Origin: an uncultured Bryobacteraceae bacterium
Lineage (GTDB): Bacteria; Acidobacteriota; Terriglobia; Bryobacterales; Bryobacteraceae
Direction: 5' to 3'
Assembly: GCA_937924525.1 (NCBI GenBank)
Contig: CALDSU010000005.1
Coordinates: 372,001 to 436,000, forward strand
Length of the DNA: 64,000 nt
Position numbers and translations under genes: made by a program. The notes below the pieces were generated by a model that saw only the letters and a list, made by a program, of their open reading frames with translations, was not told where the DNA came from and did not search any database. Every line of letters starts with the position of its first letter. Position 1 is the first letter of the stretch. Positions 50,153-58,509 of this stretch are shown piece by piece.

Positions 50153-51043
50153 TCAGGCTGGCGCGTCGCCGAGGATTGCTGCGTAGATCCGGTCCAGGTC
50201 TTCGGAGGAGTAGTACTCGATTTCGATCCTTCCCGACGAACCAGACCGGGAAACAATGCGAACTCGTGTGCCCAGAGCCCGCTCCATGGCCTCGATGGCG
50301 GCGCGCACATTGGGGTCCAACGCTGCGGTTTCTTTTGGGGTCTTCGGGCGTCTCGGTTCCGTGAGGCGTTGCGTGAGGCGCTCAGTCTCTCGCACCGACA
50401 TGCCTTGAGCAACCACCTTTTCGGCCACTTCGCGCTGCGTAGATTCAGGCAGGCCGACGAGGCAGCGGGCGTGACCAGGCGACAGGCGTCTTTCACCAAC
50501 AAGTTGCTGGATATCGCTGGGTAGTTGAAGCAGGCGAAGAAAGTTCGTAATAGTGGTGCGGTCTTTGCCCGTCCGGCGGCCAACCTCTTCCTGGGTCAGG
50601 TGGAGGTCGACAATCATGCGCTGAAAAGCCAAGGCGGCTTCGATGGGGTTAAGGTCTTCCCGCTGGATGTTCTCGACAAGGGTTACTTCGAGGAGCCGGT
50701 CGTCGGGAATGTTCTGGACGATGACCGGAACCTTGTCGAGGTTGGCGAGCTGGGCTGCTCGCCAGCGGCGCTCTCCGGCGACAAGCTGATATCGGCCGCC
50801 GTTCTGGCGGACGACGAGCGGTTGCACGATGCCGTTGGCGCGGATAGACTGCGCAAGCTCGTCGAGCCGGTCCTGAACGAAAATACGTCGGGGCTGTAGC
50901 GGGTTGGGGTCGATGTCACCAATCGGCAACTCGCGAGGCGTCTGGGTGGTCGAAAAGCCGGCATCCACGGCAGGCCGTTCCGGGAGGAGGGCGCTGAGCC
51001 CCTTACCGAGCACTTTGCGTGGCCCGTCGGCTGGTTTGCTCAT
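50153..51043 (-). CDS. parB: Chromosome partitioning protein ParB
   Basis: The 296-residue product has Lys-Gly-Leu-Ser-Ala-Leu near residue 13, the ParB-N motif Pro-Arg-Arg-Ile-Phe and Gly-Glu-Arg-Arg-Trp-Arg-Ala-Ala (CTPase box 2 style) near 86-93, [16 protein letters not shown], the helix-turn-helix Gly-Arg-Thr-Gly-Lys-Asp-Arg, and a C-terminal dimerisation region. ParB loads at parS, spreads by CTP-dependent clamp sliding, and works with ParA to segregate the chromosome. The gene overlaps parA by 41 bases, and parS sites lie upstream. ATG 51043 gives the standard Met-Ser-Lys start. Confidence 0.95.
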   Translation of the reverse strand: MSKPADGPRKVLGKGLSALLPERPAVDAGFSTTQTPRELPIGDIDPNPLQPRRIFVQDRLDELAQSIRANGIVQPLVVRQNGGRYQLVAGERRWRAAQLANLDKVPVIVQNIPDDRLLEVTLVENIQREDLNPIEAALAFQRMIVDLHLTQEEVGRRTGKDRTTITNFLRLLQLPSDIQQLVGERRLSPGHARCLVGLPESTQREVAEKVVAQGMSVRETERLTQRLTEPRRPKTPKETAALDPNVRAAIEAMERALGTRVRIVSRSGSSGRIEIEYYSSEDLDRIYAAILGDAPA

Positions 51044-51797
51044 TCTCCAGGATCTCCTTGGCGAGGCGGATGTAGCTCTCGGCTCCGCGGGAGCGTACAT
51101 CGTAAGCTAGGATAGGCTGGCCAAAGCTGGGCGCTTCAGCCAAGCGGATGCTTCGAGGGATGACGGTTCTGAAAATTTCGTTTTCAAAAAATTCGCGGAG
51201 GTCATTGGCTACCTGGCGGGCGAGATTCGTGCGGTCATCATACATAGTCAGGAGGATCCCTTCAATTTCCAACGGGTGGCCAAACGATTCCTTGATGCGG
51301 TCGATGGTGCCGATGAGTTCGGAAATGCCTTCGAGCGCGAAGAACTCGCATTGAATGGGGATCAGCACCGAGTCGGCTGCGGAAAGCGCGTTGATTGTGA
51401 GCAGGTCCAAGGCTGGAGGGCAGTCGATCAGGATATATCGGTACAGGCTGCGAGCGTTCGCCAGGGCATGGCGGAGTTTGAACTGACGCTCGGGCAGTTC
51501 AACAAGCTCAATATTGGCGGCGGCCAGGTTTTGATCGGCTGGAAGCAGGGAGAGCCCCTGAAAAGCGGTAGGAATGACCGCATCCTGAATGGGGTGGGAA
51601 CCAAGCAGGACTTGGTAGGTGGTCAGGCGGTCGGGGTCTTTGTCAATGCCCAAACCGGTTGTGGAATTTCCTTGCGGGTCCGAGTCGACAAGCAGGACTT
51701 CGAGATCATTGGCGGCCAGCGCCGCAGCAAGGTTGATCGCGGTGGTAGTCTTCCCGACACCACCTTTCTGGTTGGCGACGGCGATGATTTTTCCCAA
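51003..51797 (-). CDS. parA: Chromosome partitioning ATPase ParA (Soj)
   Basis: The 264-residue Walker-type ATPase has a deviant P-loop Lys11-Gly-Gly-Val-Gly-Lys-Thr-Thr18, [11 protein letters not shown] near residue 35, and Ile-Leu-Ile-Asp-Cys-Pro-Pro-Ala near 120. The Leu-Thr-Met-Tyr-Asp-Asp-Arg-Thr region and the C-terminal Arg-Ser-Arg-Gly-Ala-Glu-Ser-Tyr match Soj/ParA. It binds DNA non-specifically as an ATP dimer and is displaced by ParB. The 41-base overlap with parB couples their translation. Upstream on the same strand are the parS sites, rsmG and mnmG, the conserved replication-segregation block. Confidence 0.96.
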   Translation of the reverse strand: MGKIIAVANQKGGVGKTTTAINLAAALAANDLEVLLVDSDPQGNSTTGLGIDKDPDRLTTYQVLLGSHPIQDAVIPTAFQGLSLLPADQNLAAANIELVELPERQFKLRHALANARSLYRYILIDCPPALDLLTINALSAADSVLIPIQCEFFALEGISELIGTIDRIKESFGHPLEIEGILLTMYDDRTNLARQVANDLREFFENEIFRTVIPRSIRLAEAPSFGQPILAYDVRSRGAESYIRLAKEILENEQTSRRATQSAR

Positions 51798-51855
51798 GTC
51801 AACATGCTATCACAGGGTCGCTGTGGTCGGATCGCTCGGCGCACGGCGCTGAGGA

Positions 51856-51871
51856 TGTTTCACGTGGAACC
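51856..51871. other. parS-like ParB-binding site
   Basis: TGTTTCACGTGGAACC matches the bacterial parS consensus (TGTTTCACGTGAAACA type) with mismatches only in the right half. It lies 58 bases upstream of parA and 35 bases from a second, perfect half-palindrome, in the expected origin-proximal parAB neighbourhood. Confidence 0.75.
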
Positions 51872-51896
51872 TTCGTCGGAATGCCAAATCCTGATG

Positions 51897-52469
51897 TCAG
51901 GACAGCGTTTCACGTGAAACAGTCACGAGGAAGCGACCACCTCCCCATGGGAGAGCGACGCGTGAGCACTCCCGGGGAATCACCTCCCGCCCCCCGAGAA
52001 AAGCCACCGCAGGAGCGAGCTTGAAGATGAAAGGCTGAAGCTCGGCCCACGAAACCGCCCGGGAAACCGCCCAATCGAAGGTATCCTTGACTGCCTCTCC
52101 CCGCTCTGCCAAAACCCGAATGTTCGGTAGCCCCCGCGACGCTTCGCGAAGGAACACTGCCTTCCTCTGATGCGACTCAATCAGCGTCACCAGGCATTCA
52201 GGGCGCAGCATCGCGAGCGGAATTCCCGGGAAACCTGCTCCGGAGCCAACATCCGCCACACGCAGGCCCCCAGGTGGCAACCATCGTGCCAGAAAGGCCG
52301 ATTCCCCGAAGTGACGCACGGCTGCTTCCTGCTCGTCCACAATCCGCGTCAGGTTGAGCTTCCGATTCCAACGCTGAACCGACGCCCAGTGGGCTTCGAA
52401 TGCCTCCAGCTCCGCACCGGTCAGGGGACAATGCGGCGCCACCAATCGCAGCAGCCAATCACGAAGCAC
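51897..52469 (-). CDS. rsmG: 16S rRNA 7-methylguanosine methyltransferase RsmG (GidB)
   Basis: The 190-residue product is RsmG, which methylates N7 of G527 in 16S rRNA using SAM. It shows Trp-Asn-Arg-Lys-Leu-Asn-Leu-Thr near residue 34, His-Phe-Gly-Glu-Ser, [12 protein letters not shown] (motif I), and a Leu-Ile-Glu-Ser acidic loop. Its last residues are encoded by a parS palindrome. The start overlaps the end of mnmG by 11 bases, the classic mnmG-rsmG pair. The length is normal for the family. Confidence 0.94.
   Translation of the reverse strand: MLRDWLLRLVAPHCPLTGAELEAFEAHWASVQRWNRKLNLTRIVDEQEAAVRHFGESAFLARWLPPGGLRVADVGSGAGFPGIPLAMLRPECLVTLIESHQRKAVFLREASRGLPNIRVLAERGEAVKDTFDWAVSRAVSWAELQPFIFKLAPAVAFLGGREVIPRECSRVALPWGGGRFLVTVSRETLS
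51907..51920. other. parS site inside the 3' end of rsmG
   Basis: GTTTCACGTGAAAC is a perfect 14-bp palindrome matching the parS core. In the minus-strand reading it encodes Val-Ser-Arg-Glu-Thr, the end of RsmG. The same DNA therefore serves as coding sequence and ParB-binding site. Confidence 0.85.
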
Positions 52470-54273
52470 GCTGCAAACTCACATAGACATCAAGAAGGGC
52501 TACCGCCGCCGGCGTCACCCCGGGAATCCTCCCCGCTTGGCCAACGGTGCGTGGCTCCACACGCTCCAACTTCTCAATCACCTCCCGCGAGAGTCCCGGG
52601 ACGTCACGGTAGCGGAACCCTCCCGGAATCGCTTTTGCCTCTGCCTCCTTGAGCCGCCGGATCTGCCGCTCCTGCTGAGCGATGTATCCCGAGTATTTCA
52701 CCTCAGTCTCCACCGTCGCCAGGACCCCGCGTACGGGCGGTTCCCCCAGGACCTCCTCAACCCACGATTCCAGTTCCTCGATCTTCGATTCCGGCCGTTT
52801 CAACCACTGCGCGAGCCGCCCCCCGCTCAGCGCCAGGAGTAGTTTCTCCTTTTGCTCGATCTTCTTCTGGTACAACTTCCAGCGAGCATCGCATACAAGA
52901 CCCGCCTGGCGGCCGATGCCAGTGAGACGTTCGTCAGCATTGTCGATTCGCAGGTGGAGACGAAACTCGGCTCTCGAAGTAAACATCCGGTAAGGCTCGT
53001 CGGCGCCCTTGCTCACCAAGTCGTCGATCAGGATTCCCGTGTAGCCGCTGACGCGGTCCAGCACCAACGGGTCCATCCTACCAAGCTTGCGGCATGCGTT
53101 GATGCCCGCGATCAACCCCTGGCAGGCGGCCTCCTCATATCCGGAGGTGCCGTTGATCTGTCCAGCCAAGAACAAATTCTCAATCTTCTTAACCTCAAGA
53201 GCATGGGTTAGCTCACGAGGATCAATCGCGTCGTACTCAATGGCGTAACCAGGCCGGATCATCTCCGCTTTTTCCAGTCCTGGAATGGAGGCGACCATCG
53301 CCGCCTGGACGTCGATCGGCATGCTCGTCGACATCCCATTTACATAGATCTCATTCGTATCCAATCCTTCCGGTTCTAAAAAGATCTGGTGGCGCTCCTT
53401 GTCGGGGAACTTGACGAACTTGTCTTCAATCGATGGGCAATAGCGCGGTCCAATCCCTTCGATCTGCCCACTGTAAAGGGGAGACCGGTGAATCGCTGAA
53501 TAAATAATGTGCTTGGTCGCGGGGGTAGTGTAAGCCAGGTGGCAGCAAATCTGCGGCCGGTCGATCCGGTCGGTGAGAAACGAGAAAGGCGTTGGCTCCG
53601 GGTCGCCGGGCTGCTTTTCAAAGCACGACCAGTCGATGGTTCGGCCATCCAACCGTGGGGGCGTACCGGTCTTCAGACGCGTCCACGACAGCCCGAGTGT
53701 CCGCAACTGGTCACCCAGCAGGTTTGCGGGCGCCTCCCCATTCCGCCCGCAACTGTACTTCTGGTCACCGACGTGCGCTAACCCATTCAGAAAGGTTCCG
53801 GTCGTGACGACCACGGCGCCCGCGTACAACTCGCGGCCATCTCGGAGTTTGACACCTGAAATTCTTTTTCGTCCGCCCGGGAGATCGCTCAGCGCCAGCT
53901 CGGCTACCTCTGCCTGCCGGATGCGCAAGTTTGGCTCCCGCTCCAGCACCTCTTTCATCTTGAAACGGTAAAGCTTCTTGTCGCATTGCGCCCGCGGCGA
54001 CCACACGGCCGGGCCGCGGCTGGTGTTGAGCAGGCGAAACTGTATGCCAACCGCGTCCGTGACCTCGCCCATCACCCCGCCCAGCGCGTCGATCTCCCTT
54101 ACCAGGTGGCCCTTCGCAATCCCACCCACCGCCGGATTGCACGACATTTGGGCGATCAAGTCCGCGTTCATCGTGACGATCGCTGTCCTTAGGCCTAACC
54201 GCGCGCACGCGCGCGCCGCCTCGCATCCCGCATGACCGGCGCCAATTACGACCACGTCGTATCGGTTCTGCAT
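52459..54273 (-). CDS. mnmG: tRNA uridine 5-carboxymethylaminomethyl modification enzyme MnmG (GidA)
   Basis: The 604-residue FAD/tRNA-binding protein has the N-terminal dinucleotide-fold [10 protein letters not shown] near residue 12, [14 protein letters not shown], Thr-Gly-Thr-Phe-Leu-Asn-Gly near 153, [10 protein letters not shown] and Pro-Gly-Tyr-Ala-Ile-Glu-Tyr-Asp. With MnmE it installs the cmnm5 group at wobble uridine 34. The full-length C-terminal helical domain is present. It is divergent from purD with only 37 bases between them and leads the mnmG-rsmG-parA-parB order. Confidence 0.96.
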   Translation of the reverse strand: MQNRYDVVVIGAGHAGCEAARACARLGLRTAIVTMNADLIAQMSCNPAVGGIAKGHLVREIDALGGVMGEVTDAVGIQFRLLNTSRGPAVWSPRAQCDKKLYRFKMKEVLEREPNLRIRQAEVAELALSDLPGGRKRISGVKLRDGRELYAGAVVVTTGTFLNGLAHVGDQKYSCGRNGEAPANLLGDQLRTLGLSWTRLKTGTPPRLDGRTIDWSCFEKQPGDPEPTPFSFLTDRIDRPQICCHLAYTTPATKHIIYSAIHRSPLYSGQIEGIGPRYCPSIEDKFVKFPDKERHQIFLEPEGLDTNEIYVNGMSTSMPIDVQAAMVASIPGLEKAEMIRPGYAIEYDAIDPRELTHALEVKKIENLFLAGQINGTSGYEEAACQGLIAGINACRKLGRMDPLVLDRVSGYTGILIDDLVSKGADEPYRMFTSRAEFRLHLRIDNADERLTGIGRQAGLVCDARWKLYQKKIEQKEKLLLALSGGRLAQWLKRPESKIEELESWVEEVLGEPPVRGVLATVETEVKYSGYIAQQERQIRRLKEAEAKAIPGGFRYRDVPGLSREVIEKLERVEPRTVGQAGRIPGVTPAAVALLDVYVSLQRAS

Positions 54274-54310
54274 GGAGGTCCCTGTTTGCGCGTATCCTTA
54301 TTGTATCGTC

Positions 54311-55558
54311 ATGAGAATTCTGGTCATTGGGAGCGGCGGTCGCGAGCATGCTCTCGCCTGGAAACTGGCCCACAGTCCGGGCGCCGAAGTTTACGCTGCT
54401 CCAGGAAATCCGGGCACCGCCCAAGTCGCGGTCAATCTGCCGCTCGCTGGCGCCACCCCCAAACATTATCTGGAGGCCGCCCGCGCGGCAGCCGTCGACC
54501 TTACGGTCGTGGGCCCCGAAGCTCCCTTGGTCGAGGGAATTGTCGACCTTTTCCGCGCCGAGGGCCTCCGCATCTTCGGCCCCCCCGCCGCCGCGGCAGC
54601 CCTGGAAGGCAGTAAGCTCTACGCGAAGCGGTTCTTCGAGCGGCATGGCATCCCGACGGCCCGGTTTCAGGCGTGTGAGAACGCGGCCGAAGCCATCGCC
54701 GCGCTGAGCCGGTTTCATTATCCCGTGGTCGTCAAGGCGGACGGCCTGGCTGCCGGCAAAGGCGTCGTCATCGCCCAGGATGAAAGCGAGGCTCGCGCCG
54801 CGATTACCTCCCTCGGCAACCGTCTTGTGCTGGAGGAATTCCTCCAGGGAGAGGAACTCAGCTTCATCGCCATCTGCGACGGCGTCACCGCCCTCCCCCT
54901 CGAGCCCAGCCAGGATCACAAACGGGTCTTCGACAACGATCAAGGACCCAACACCGGCGGCATGGGCGCCTACTCGGATTCTCGGCTACTGTCTGCCCTC
55001 CAACGCGATCAGATCTTAGAAACCATCATCCTCCCCACCGTCCGGGCGACTCGGTTCACCGGTTTCCTCTATGCCGGCCTCATGATGACCGGCGACGGGC
55101 CGAAGGTGCTCGAGTTCAATGTCCGCTCCGGCGACCCTGAAACCCAGCCCCTGCTGCACCGCCTGCAATCTGGCTTGGCCGAAGTGCTCTGGGCCGCTAC
55201 GGAACAGAACCTTCACAGCCAGCGCTTGGATTGGTCCCCAGAACCCTCCGTTTGTGTTGTGCTGGCTTCTGGAGGGTACCCTGGCGCCTACCAAACCGGC
55301 GCGCCGATTTCCGGAATCGCCGAAGCGGAGACTACGGGCGCGATGGTGTTCCACGCTGGTACCCGCCAAGGACCTGCTGGTCTCGAGACCGCGGGAGGCC
55401 GCGTCCTCGGAGTAACCTGCTCCGGCCCCACCCTCGCCGCCGCCATCGATCACGCCTACGCCGCCGTGCGTTGCATTCATTTTCGGGGCGCGCACTACCG
55501 TACCGACATTGGCCGGAGGGGGCTCAGCCGCTACAATGAGGGAAGCGTGGGGACGTAG
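54311..55558 (+). CDS. purD: Phosphoribosylamine-glycine ligase PurD (ends inside a tRNA gene)
   Basis: The 415-residue ATP-grasp ligase joins glycine to phosphoribosylamine, the second step of purine synthesis. It has Gly-Ser-Gly-Gly-Arg-Glu-His-Ala-Leu at residue 7, Val-Val-Lys-Ala-Asp-Gly-Leu-Ala-Ala-Gly-Lys-Gly-Val, Pro-Asn-Thr-Gly-Gly-Met-Gly-Ala-Tyr, and Leu-Glu-Phe-Asn-Val-Arg-Ser-Gly-Asp-Pro-Glu-Thr-Gln. ATG 54311 gives the typical Met-Arg-Ile-Leu start. The reading frame ends with TAG at 55556-55558, which lies at positions 8-10 of the following tRNA-Arg gene. The last dozen residues extend slightly past the family's usual end. Confidence 0.95.
   Translation: MRILVIGSGGREHALAWKLAHSPGAEVYAAPGNPGTAQVAVNLPLAGATPKHYLEAARAAAVDLTVVGPEAPLVEGIVDLFRAEGLRIFGPPAAAAALEGSKLYAKRFFERHGIPTARFQACENAAEAIAALSRFHYPVVVKADGLAAGKGVVIAQDESEARAAITSLGNRLVLEEFLQGEELSFIAICDGVTALPLEPSQDHKRVFDNDQGPNTGGMGAYSDSRLLSALQRDQILETIILPTVRATRFTGFLYAGLMMTGDGPKVLEFNVRSGDPETQPLLHRLQSGLAEVLWAATEQNLHSQRLDWSPEPSVCVVLASGGYPGAYQTGAPISGIAEAETTGAMVFHAGTRQGPAGLETAGGRVLGVTCSGPTLAAAIDHAYAAVRCIHFRGAHYRTDIGRRGLSRYNEGSVGT
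55509..55537 (+). promoter_or_regulatory. Candidate tRNA-Arg promoter within purD
   Basis: TTGGCC at 55509-55514 and TACAAT at 55532-55537 are separated by 17 bases, a reasonable -35/-10 arrangement. The predicted start is near 55544-55549, the first base of the tRNA. The promoter is embedded in the purD coding end. Confidence 0.5.
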
Positions 55559-55625
55559 CTCAGATGGATAGAGCAGCCGCCTCCTAAGCGGCAGGCCGGC
55601 AGTTCGAATCTGCCCGTCCCTACCA
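55549..55625 (+). tRNA. tRNA-Arg (anticodon CCT)
   Basis: A complete 77-base cloverleaf is visible. The acceptor GGGGACG (55549-55555) pairs with CGTCCCT (55615-55621) with a G-T first pair. The D-arm starts with GCTC, the anticodon stem GCCGC/GCGGC flanks the loop CTCCTAA (55581-55587) with anticodon CCT, and the T-arm GGCAG-TTCGAAT-CTGCC is followed by A and an encoded CCA (55623-55625). It reads AGG codons. Its first ten bases overlap the end of purD. Confidence 0.95.
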
Positions 55626-55723
55626 CTCCGCCTTTTCTATTTGCGCGGGCGAAAACCCTTCCGATACAATTTCTTCATTCTCCGATCTGAGTGACTTGAT
55701 CGAGGAGAAGGAGCACTCCGCCC

Positions 55724-57100
55724 ATGTTCCGATTGGATGCTGACAAAGCGGTTCATTTCTGCGATGGTCTGCGGCGGCGGGATTTCTTCCACGCCGGTAC
55801 GCTCTCTCTGCTGGGCCTGGGACTACCCGAGTGGTTCGGCTGGAAGGCTCGCGGGGCGGTCGACCGCTCCAAGGACGTCAACTGCATTCTCCTGTTTCTC
55901 GTGGGCGGTCCCTCCCAACTCGACACCTGGGACATGAAGCCCAACGCGCCTATCGAGATCCGCGGCCCCTATCGTCCGATCAAGACCAACGTCGCCGGCG
56001 TGGAAATCTCCGAGAACTTCCCGCGGATGGCAAAGCATGCGGACAAATACGCCATCGTCCGCAGCGTCCACCATACGGCGGCCGCCGTTCATGACACGGG
56101 CCACCAGATGATGCAGACCGGCCGCTTGTTCCAGGGCGGCATCGAGCATCCCCATATCGGCTGCGTGTTATCGAAACTCAAAGGCCCGCAGGGTGACGTC
56201 CCGGCGCACGTCCTGCTGCCTCGTCCCATTGGCAACACGGGGGGAAACATGCCCCACGGCCAGAGCGCGGGCTACCTCGGCAAGACGCACGACCCGTTTG
56301 TCCTGAACGCCGATCCGTCTGACCCCAACTTCCGCGTGCCCGATATGTTCCCTTCGGAGTATCTCTCCGCCCTGCGCGTGGACCGCCACAAGAACTGGCG
56401 CGAGCTGGTCGACCGTACCGTCAGCCGGTTTGAGACTTCCCCGGACGCCCGTCTGCTCGATTCTACTTTCCATCAGGCGTACACGCTCATGTCTTCTCAG
56501 AAGGCGCGCGACGCTTTCGAGTTGTCCCGCGAGCCCGAAGCCGTCCGTGAGAACTATGGCTTGAACCGTTTCGGCCAGAGCTGTCTCCTCGCCCGTCGGA
56601 TGATCGAGGCGGGAGTGCGTTTCGTCACCATCAACATGTTCGAGACGGTGTTTGATGAAATCACCTGGGACGTCCACGGCTCGAAGCCCTTTAGCCCGCT
56701 TTCGTGCTACCGCGACCTGGTCGGCCCCATGTTTGACCACGCCTACAGCTCGTTGCTGGAAGACCTGCACAATCGCGGACTCCTTGGCAACACGCTGGTC
56801 GTCGCCACGGGCGAGTTCGGCCGTACTCCTAAGGTCAACCCGGCGGGCGGGCGCGATCACTGGCCGCAGTGCTGGTCGATGCTCATGGCCGGAGGTGGAG
56901 TCCAGGGCGGCCAGGTCATCGGCTCTTCCGATGACATCGGCGCCATGCCCAAAGACCGTCCCGTCACGCCCAGCGAGGTGGCGGCGACGATCTATCATGC
57001 GCTGGGTATCCCGCTCGACCATGAACTGCCGGGCGCGCAGGGCCGGCCCATCCGCGTCGTCGATCACGGAACCGAGCCGGTTCGTGAACTGTTTGTCTGA
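55724..57100 (+). CDS. DUF1501 protein (Tat-exported)
   Basis: The 458-residue protein is a DUF1501 family member. Its N-terminus contains a twin-arginine region (Arg-Arg-Arg-Asp-Phe-Phe) followed by a hydrophobic stretch, then the Asn-Cys-Ile-Leu-Leu-Phe-Leu-Val-Gly-Gly-Pro-Ser-Gln-Leu-Asp-Thr-Trp-Asp motif. It also shows Arg-Ser-Val-His-His-Thr, Thr-Gly-His-Gln-Met-Met-Gln-Thr-Gly and Val-Ala-Thr-Gly-Glu-Phe-Gly-Arg-Thr-Pro, which belong to the alkaline-phosphatase-like fold. In Planctomycetota and Acidobacteriota it is usually followed by a DUF1549/DUF1553 or PPC-domain gene. Here that neighbour survives only as a fragment. Ribosome site AAGGAG precedes the start. Confidence 0.85.
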   Translation: MFRLDADKAVHFCDGLRRRDFFHAGTLSLLGLGLPEWFGWKARGAVDRSKDVNCILLFLVGGPSQLDTWDMKPNAPIEIRGPYRPIKTNVAGVEISENFPRMAKHADKYAIVRSVHHTAAAVHDTGHQMMQTGRLFQGGIEHPHIGCVLSKLKGPQGDVPAHVLLPRPIGNTGGNMPHGQSAGYLGKTHDPFVLNADPSDPNFRVPDMFPSEYLSALRVDRHKNWRELVDRTVSRFETSPDARLLDSTFHQAYTLMSSQKARDAFELSREPEAVRENYGLNRFGQSCLLARRMIEAGVRFVTINMFETVFDEITWDVHGSKPFSPLSCYRDLVGPMFDHAYSSLLEDLHNRGLLGNTLVVATGEFGRTPKVNPAGGRDHWPQCWSMLMAGGGVQGGQVIGSSDDIGAMPKDRPVTPSEVAATIYHALGIPLDHELPGAQGRPIRVVDHGTEPVRELFV

Positions 57101-57120
57101 AGCTCTCTCGAAAGCGCCGA

Positions 57121-57540
57121 CGCCAACGCTCTGGGTCTGTTTTCGCGGACGGGATCAACGCGAATCGACAGATTCCGGGTCTCCGGCTCTATTTACCCAC
57201 CGGTTTCGCCGTGGGAGACTTCGTGCCGATCGGGGAGGAAATTGTCCGGGTCGAGGCCATGCCTCGCACTCCGGATGACGACTTCCGTTTTGAACAGTTC
57301 GGCGGCCGCCGGCTGGGCTTTTTCGACACCACCCCGGAAGCCCGCGCGGTGGATTCGTCCACCTGCAAAGTCCAGATCCTCCCCGCCGGAGCGCGGCCCG
57401 CGCCCAATGGCCTTCCCCTTGTGCGCCTGACGTTCCGCAACGACGATGCGGGTCCGGGGAATGGAAACGACTCCCGCCTGCGCTTCACCGCCCCCGCCGA
57501 CGGCGAGTATCTTGTCCGGTTGAACGATGTTCGCGACTGG
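57121..57540 (+). pseudogene. Fragment of a PPC-domain (pre-peptidase C-terminal) protein
   Basis: On the plus strand, just after DUF1501, an open stretch encodes Leu-Arg-Leu-Tyr-Leu-Pro-Thr-Gly-Phe, Gly-Phe-Phe-Asp-Thr-Thr-Pro-Glu-Ala-Arg-Ala-Val, Asn-Gly-Leu-Pro-Leu-Val-Arg-Leu and Ala-Pro-Ala-Asp-Gly-Glu-Tyr-Leu-Val-Arg-Leu-Asn-Asp-Val-Arg-Asp. This matches the PPC region of planctomycete/Solibacter secreted proteins that neighbour DUF1501 genes. There is neither a start with signal peptide nor the usual continuation; coding-like third-position GC ends near 57540, where an opposite-strand gene begins to make sense. It is therefore a truncated remnant, cut at both ends. Confidence 0.6.
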
Positions 57541-58503
57541 TCGGGAGGCCACTGCCTCTTCCACCAAACGCCGGGCCGTTGCGTAGCGGACCTGCCGGCT
57601 CAGGCGACTGAGTTGCGCGACCGCCTCCGGACCCGAGATGGCCGCCAGCACGTGCACGCAGGCATGGCCTGCTATCTGCGACACCGCCCCATGGTTCGGA
57701 ATCTTCCTCAGGCATTGCTCGGCAAAGCCAGCGATCACCCCGCACAGCTCGCCGTCCGCGCACTCGGGCAGGAACCACAAGAGCCCGCGCTGCACGCCCG
57801 CCTCCTCCGGGGTAATTTGAATCCCCGGTTCGCCAGCCGCAGGCCCCATAAGCAGCCAGCGGCGCACGATCGCCCGGAACGCTTCCCGCCCGATTGCCGC
57901 GACCAGCGCCGCCGAGGTATCCCGCCACTTCCGGGAAGGCTCGGCTTCCGCCAGCGCAGTCGCCTGCTGAATCACGCTCGTCCACGCAGCCTGGTTCGGC
58001 AACCTGCTGATTTCTTCGTAGACGTTCCGGGTCCAAGGACCGAGCGCCTGCAACTCCGGTTTGGAAACTCCCCTGGCGCGCTCCAGCAGTTCATCGATCC
58101 GGCGGATCAGGGCCCGCGCCTCCGCGTACATCTCCCACTCGACCAAGGCGGACCGCAAGACGCCGCAGGCGTCCGTCATTCCAGGCGCCTCCAGCCGCCC
58201 TTCCGCCAGACGCAGCACGGCGGCCACGGGCGACATCTCGTACGGAATTCCCGCGCTGAGACGCACCAACTCCGCCTCCTCTTCATCCCGCCACGGCAAG
58301 CGCCGGCGCAGCATCCGGCCGGCCGCCGCGCCGGCGCGCAGACACTCGAGGACAAACGACTTCTGAAGCTCCGCGTCGGCCTTCTGGAATGCCGCCGCGG
58401 ATTGCTCCCCGATCTCTCCGAGTTGGTCGAACGAAACCTGCTGCGCCCTGGCGGAAAGCTGCTCCACCACCGCGCGGATTTCATCAAGGCCTGTTACTTC
58501 CAC
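57193..58503 (-). CDS. Truncated DUF4132/MolR-like protein
   Basis: The first 320 of 436 residues look genuine: helical repeats with Asp-Glu-Ile-Arg-Ala-Val-Val, Arg-Trp-Leu-Leu-Met-Gly-Pro, Gly-Leu-Leu-Trp-Phe-Leu-Pro-Glu and Ala-Val-Ala-Gln-Leu-Ser-Arg-Leu-Ser-Arg-Gln-Val-Arg-Tyr-Ala-Thr-Ala-Arg-Arg-Leu, as in the HEAT-like front half of DUF4132 (MolR/YehI-type) proteins, which usually exceed 1,000 residues. After about residue 320 (near 57540) the sequence is just the antisense of the PPC fragment. The gene has therefore lost its C-terminal half, including the DUF4132 domain proper. The start is GTG 58503, six bases after the GG-ending small protein gene. It is probably non-functional. Confidence 0.5.
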   Translation of the reverse strand: MEVTGLDEIRAVVEQLSARAQQVSFDQLGEIGEQSAAAFQKADAELQKSFVLECLRAGAAAGRMLRRRLPWRDEEEAELVRLSAGIPYEMSPVAAVLRLAEGRLEAPGMTDACGVLRSALVEWEMYAEARALIRRIDELLERARGVSKPELQALGPWTRNVYEEISRLPNQAAWTSVIQQATALAEAEPSRKWRDTSAALVAAIGREAFRAIVRRWLLMGPAAGEPGIQITPEEAGVQRGLLWFLPECADGELCGVIAGFAEQCLRKIPNHGAVSQIAGHACVHVLAAISGPEAVAQLSRLSRQVRYATARRLVEEAVASRPVANIVQPDKILAVGGGGEAQAGVVSIPRTRIVVAERQAHKGKAIGRGPRSGGEDLDFAGGRIHRAGFRGGVEKAQPAAAELFKTEVVIRSARHGLDPDNFLPDRHEVSHGETGG

Positions 58504-58509
58504 CGGTGC

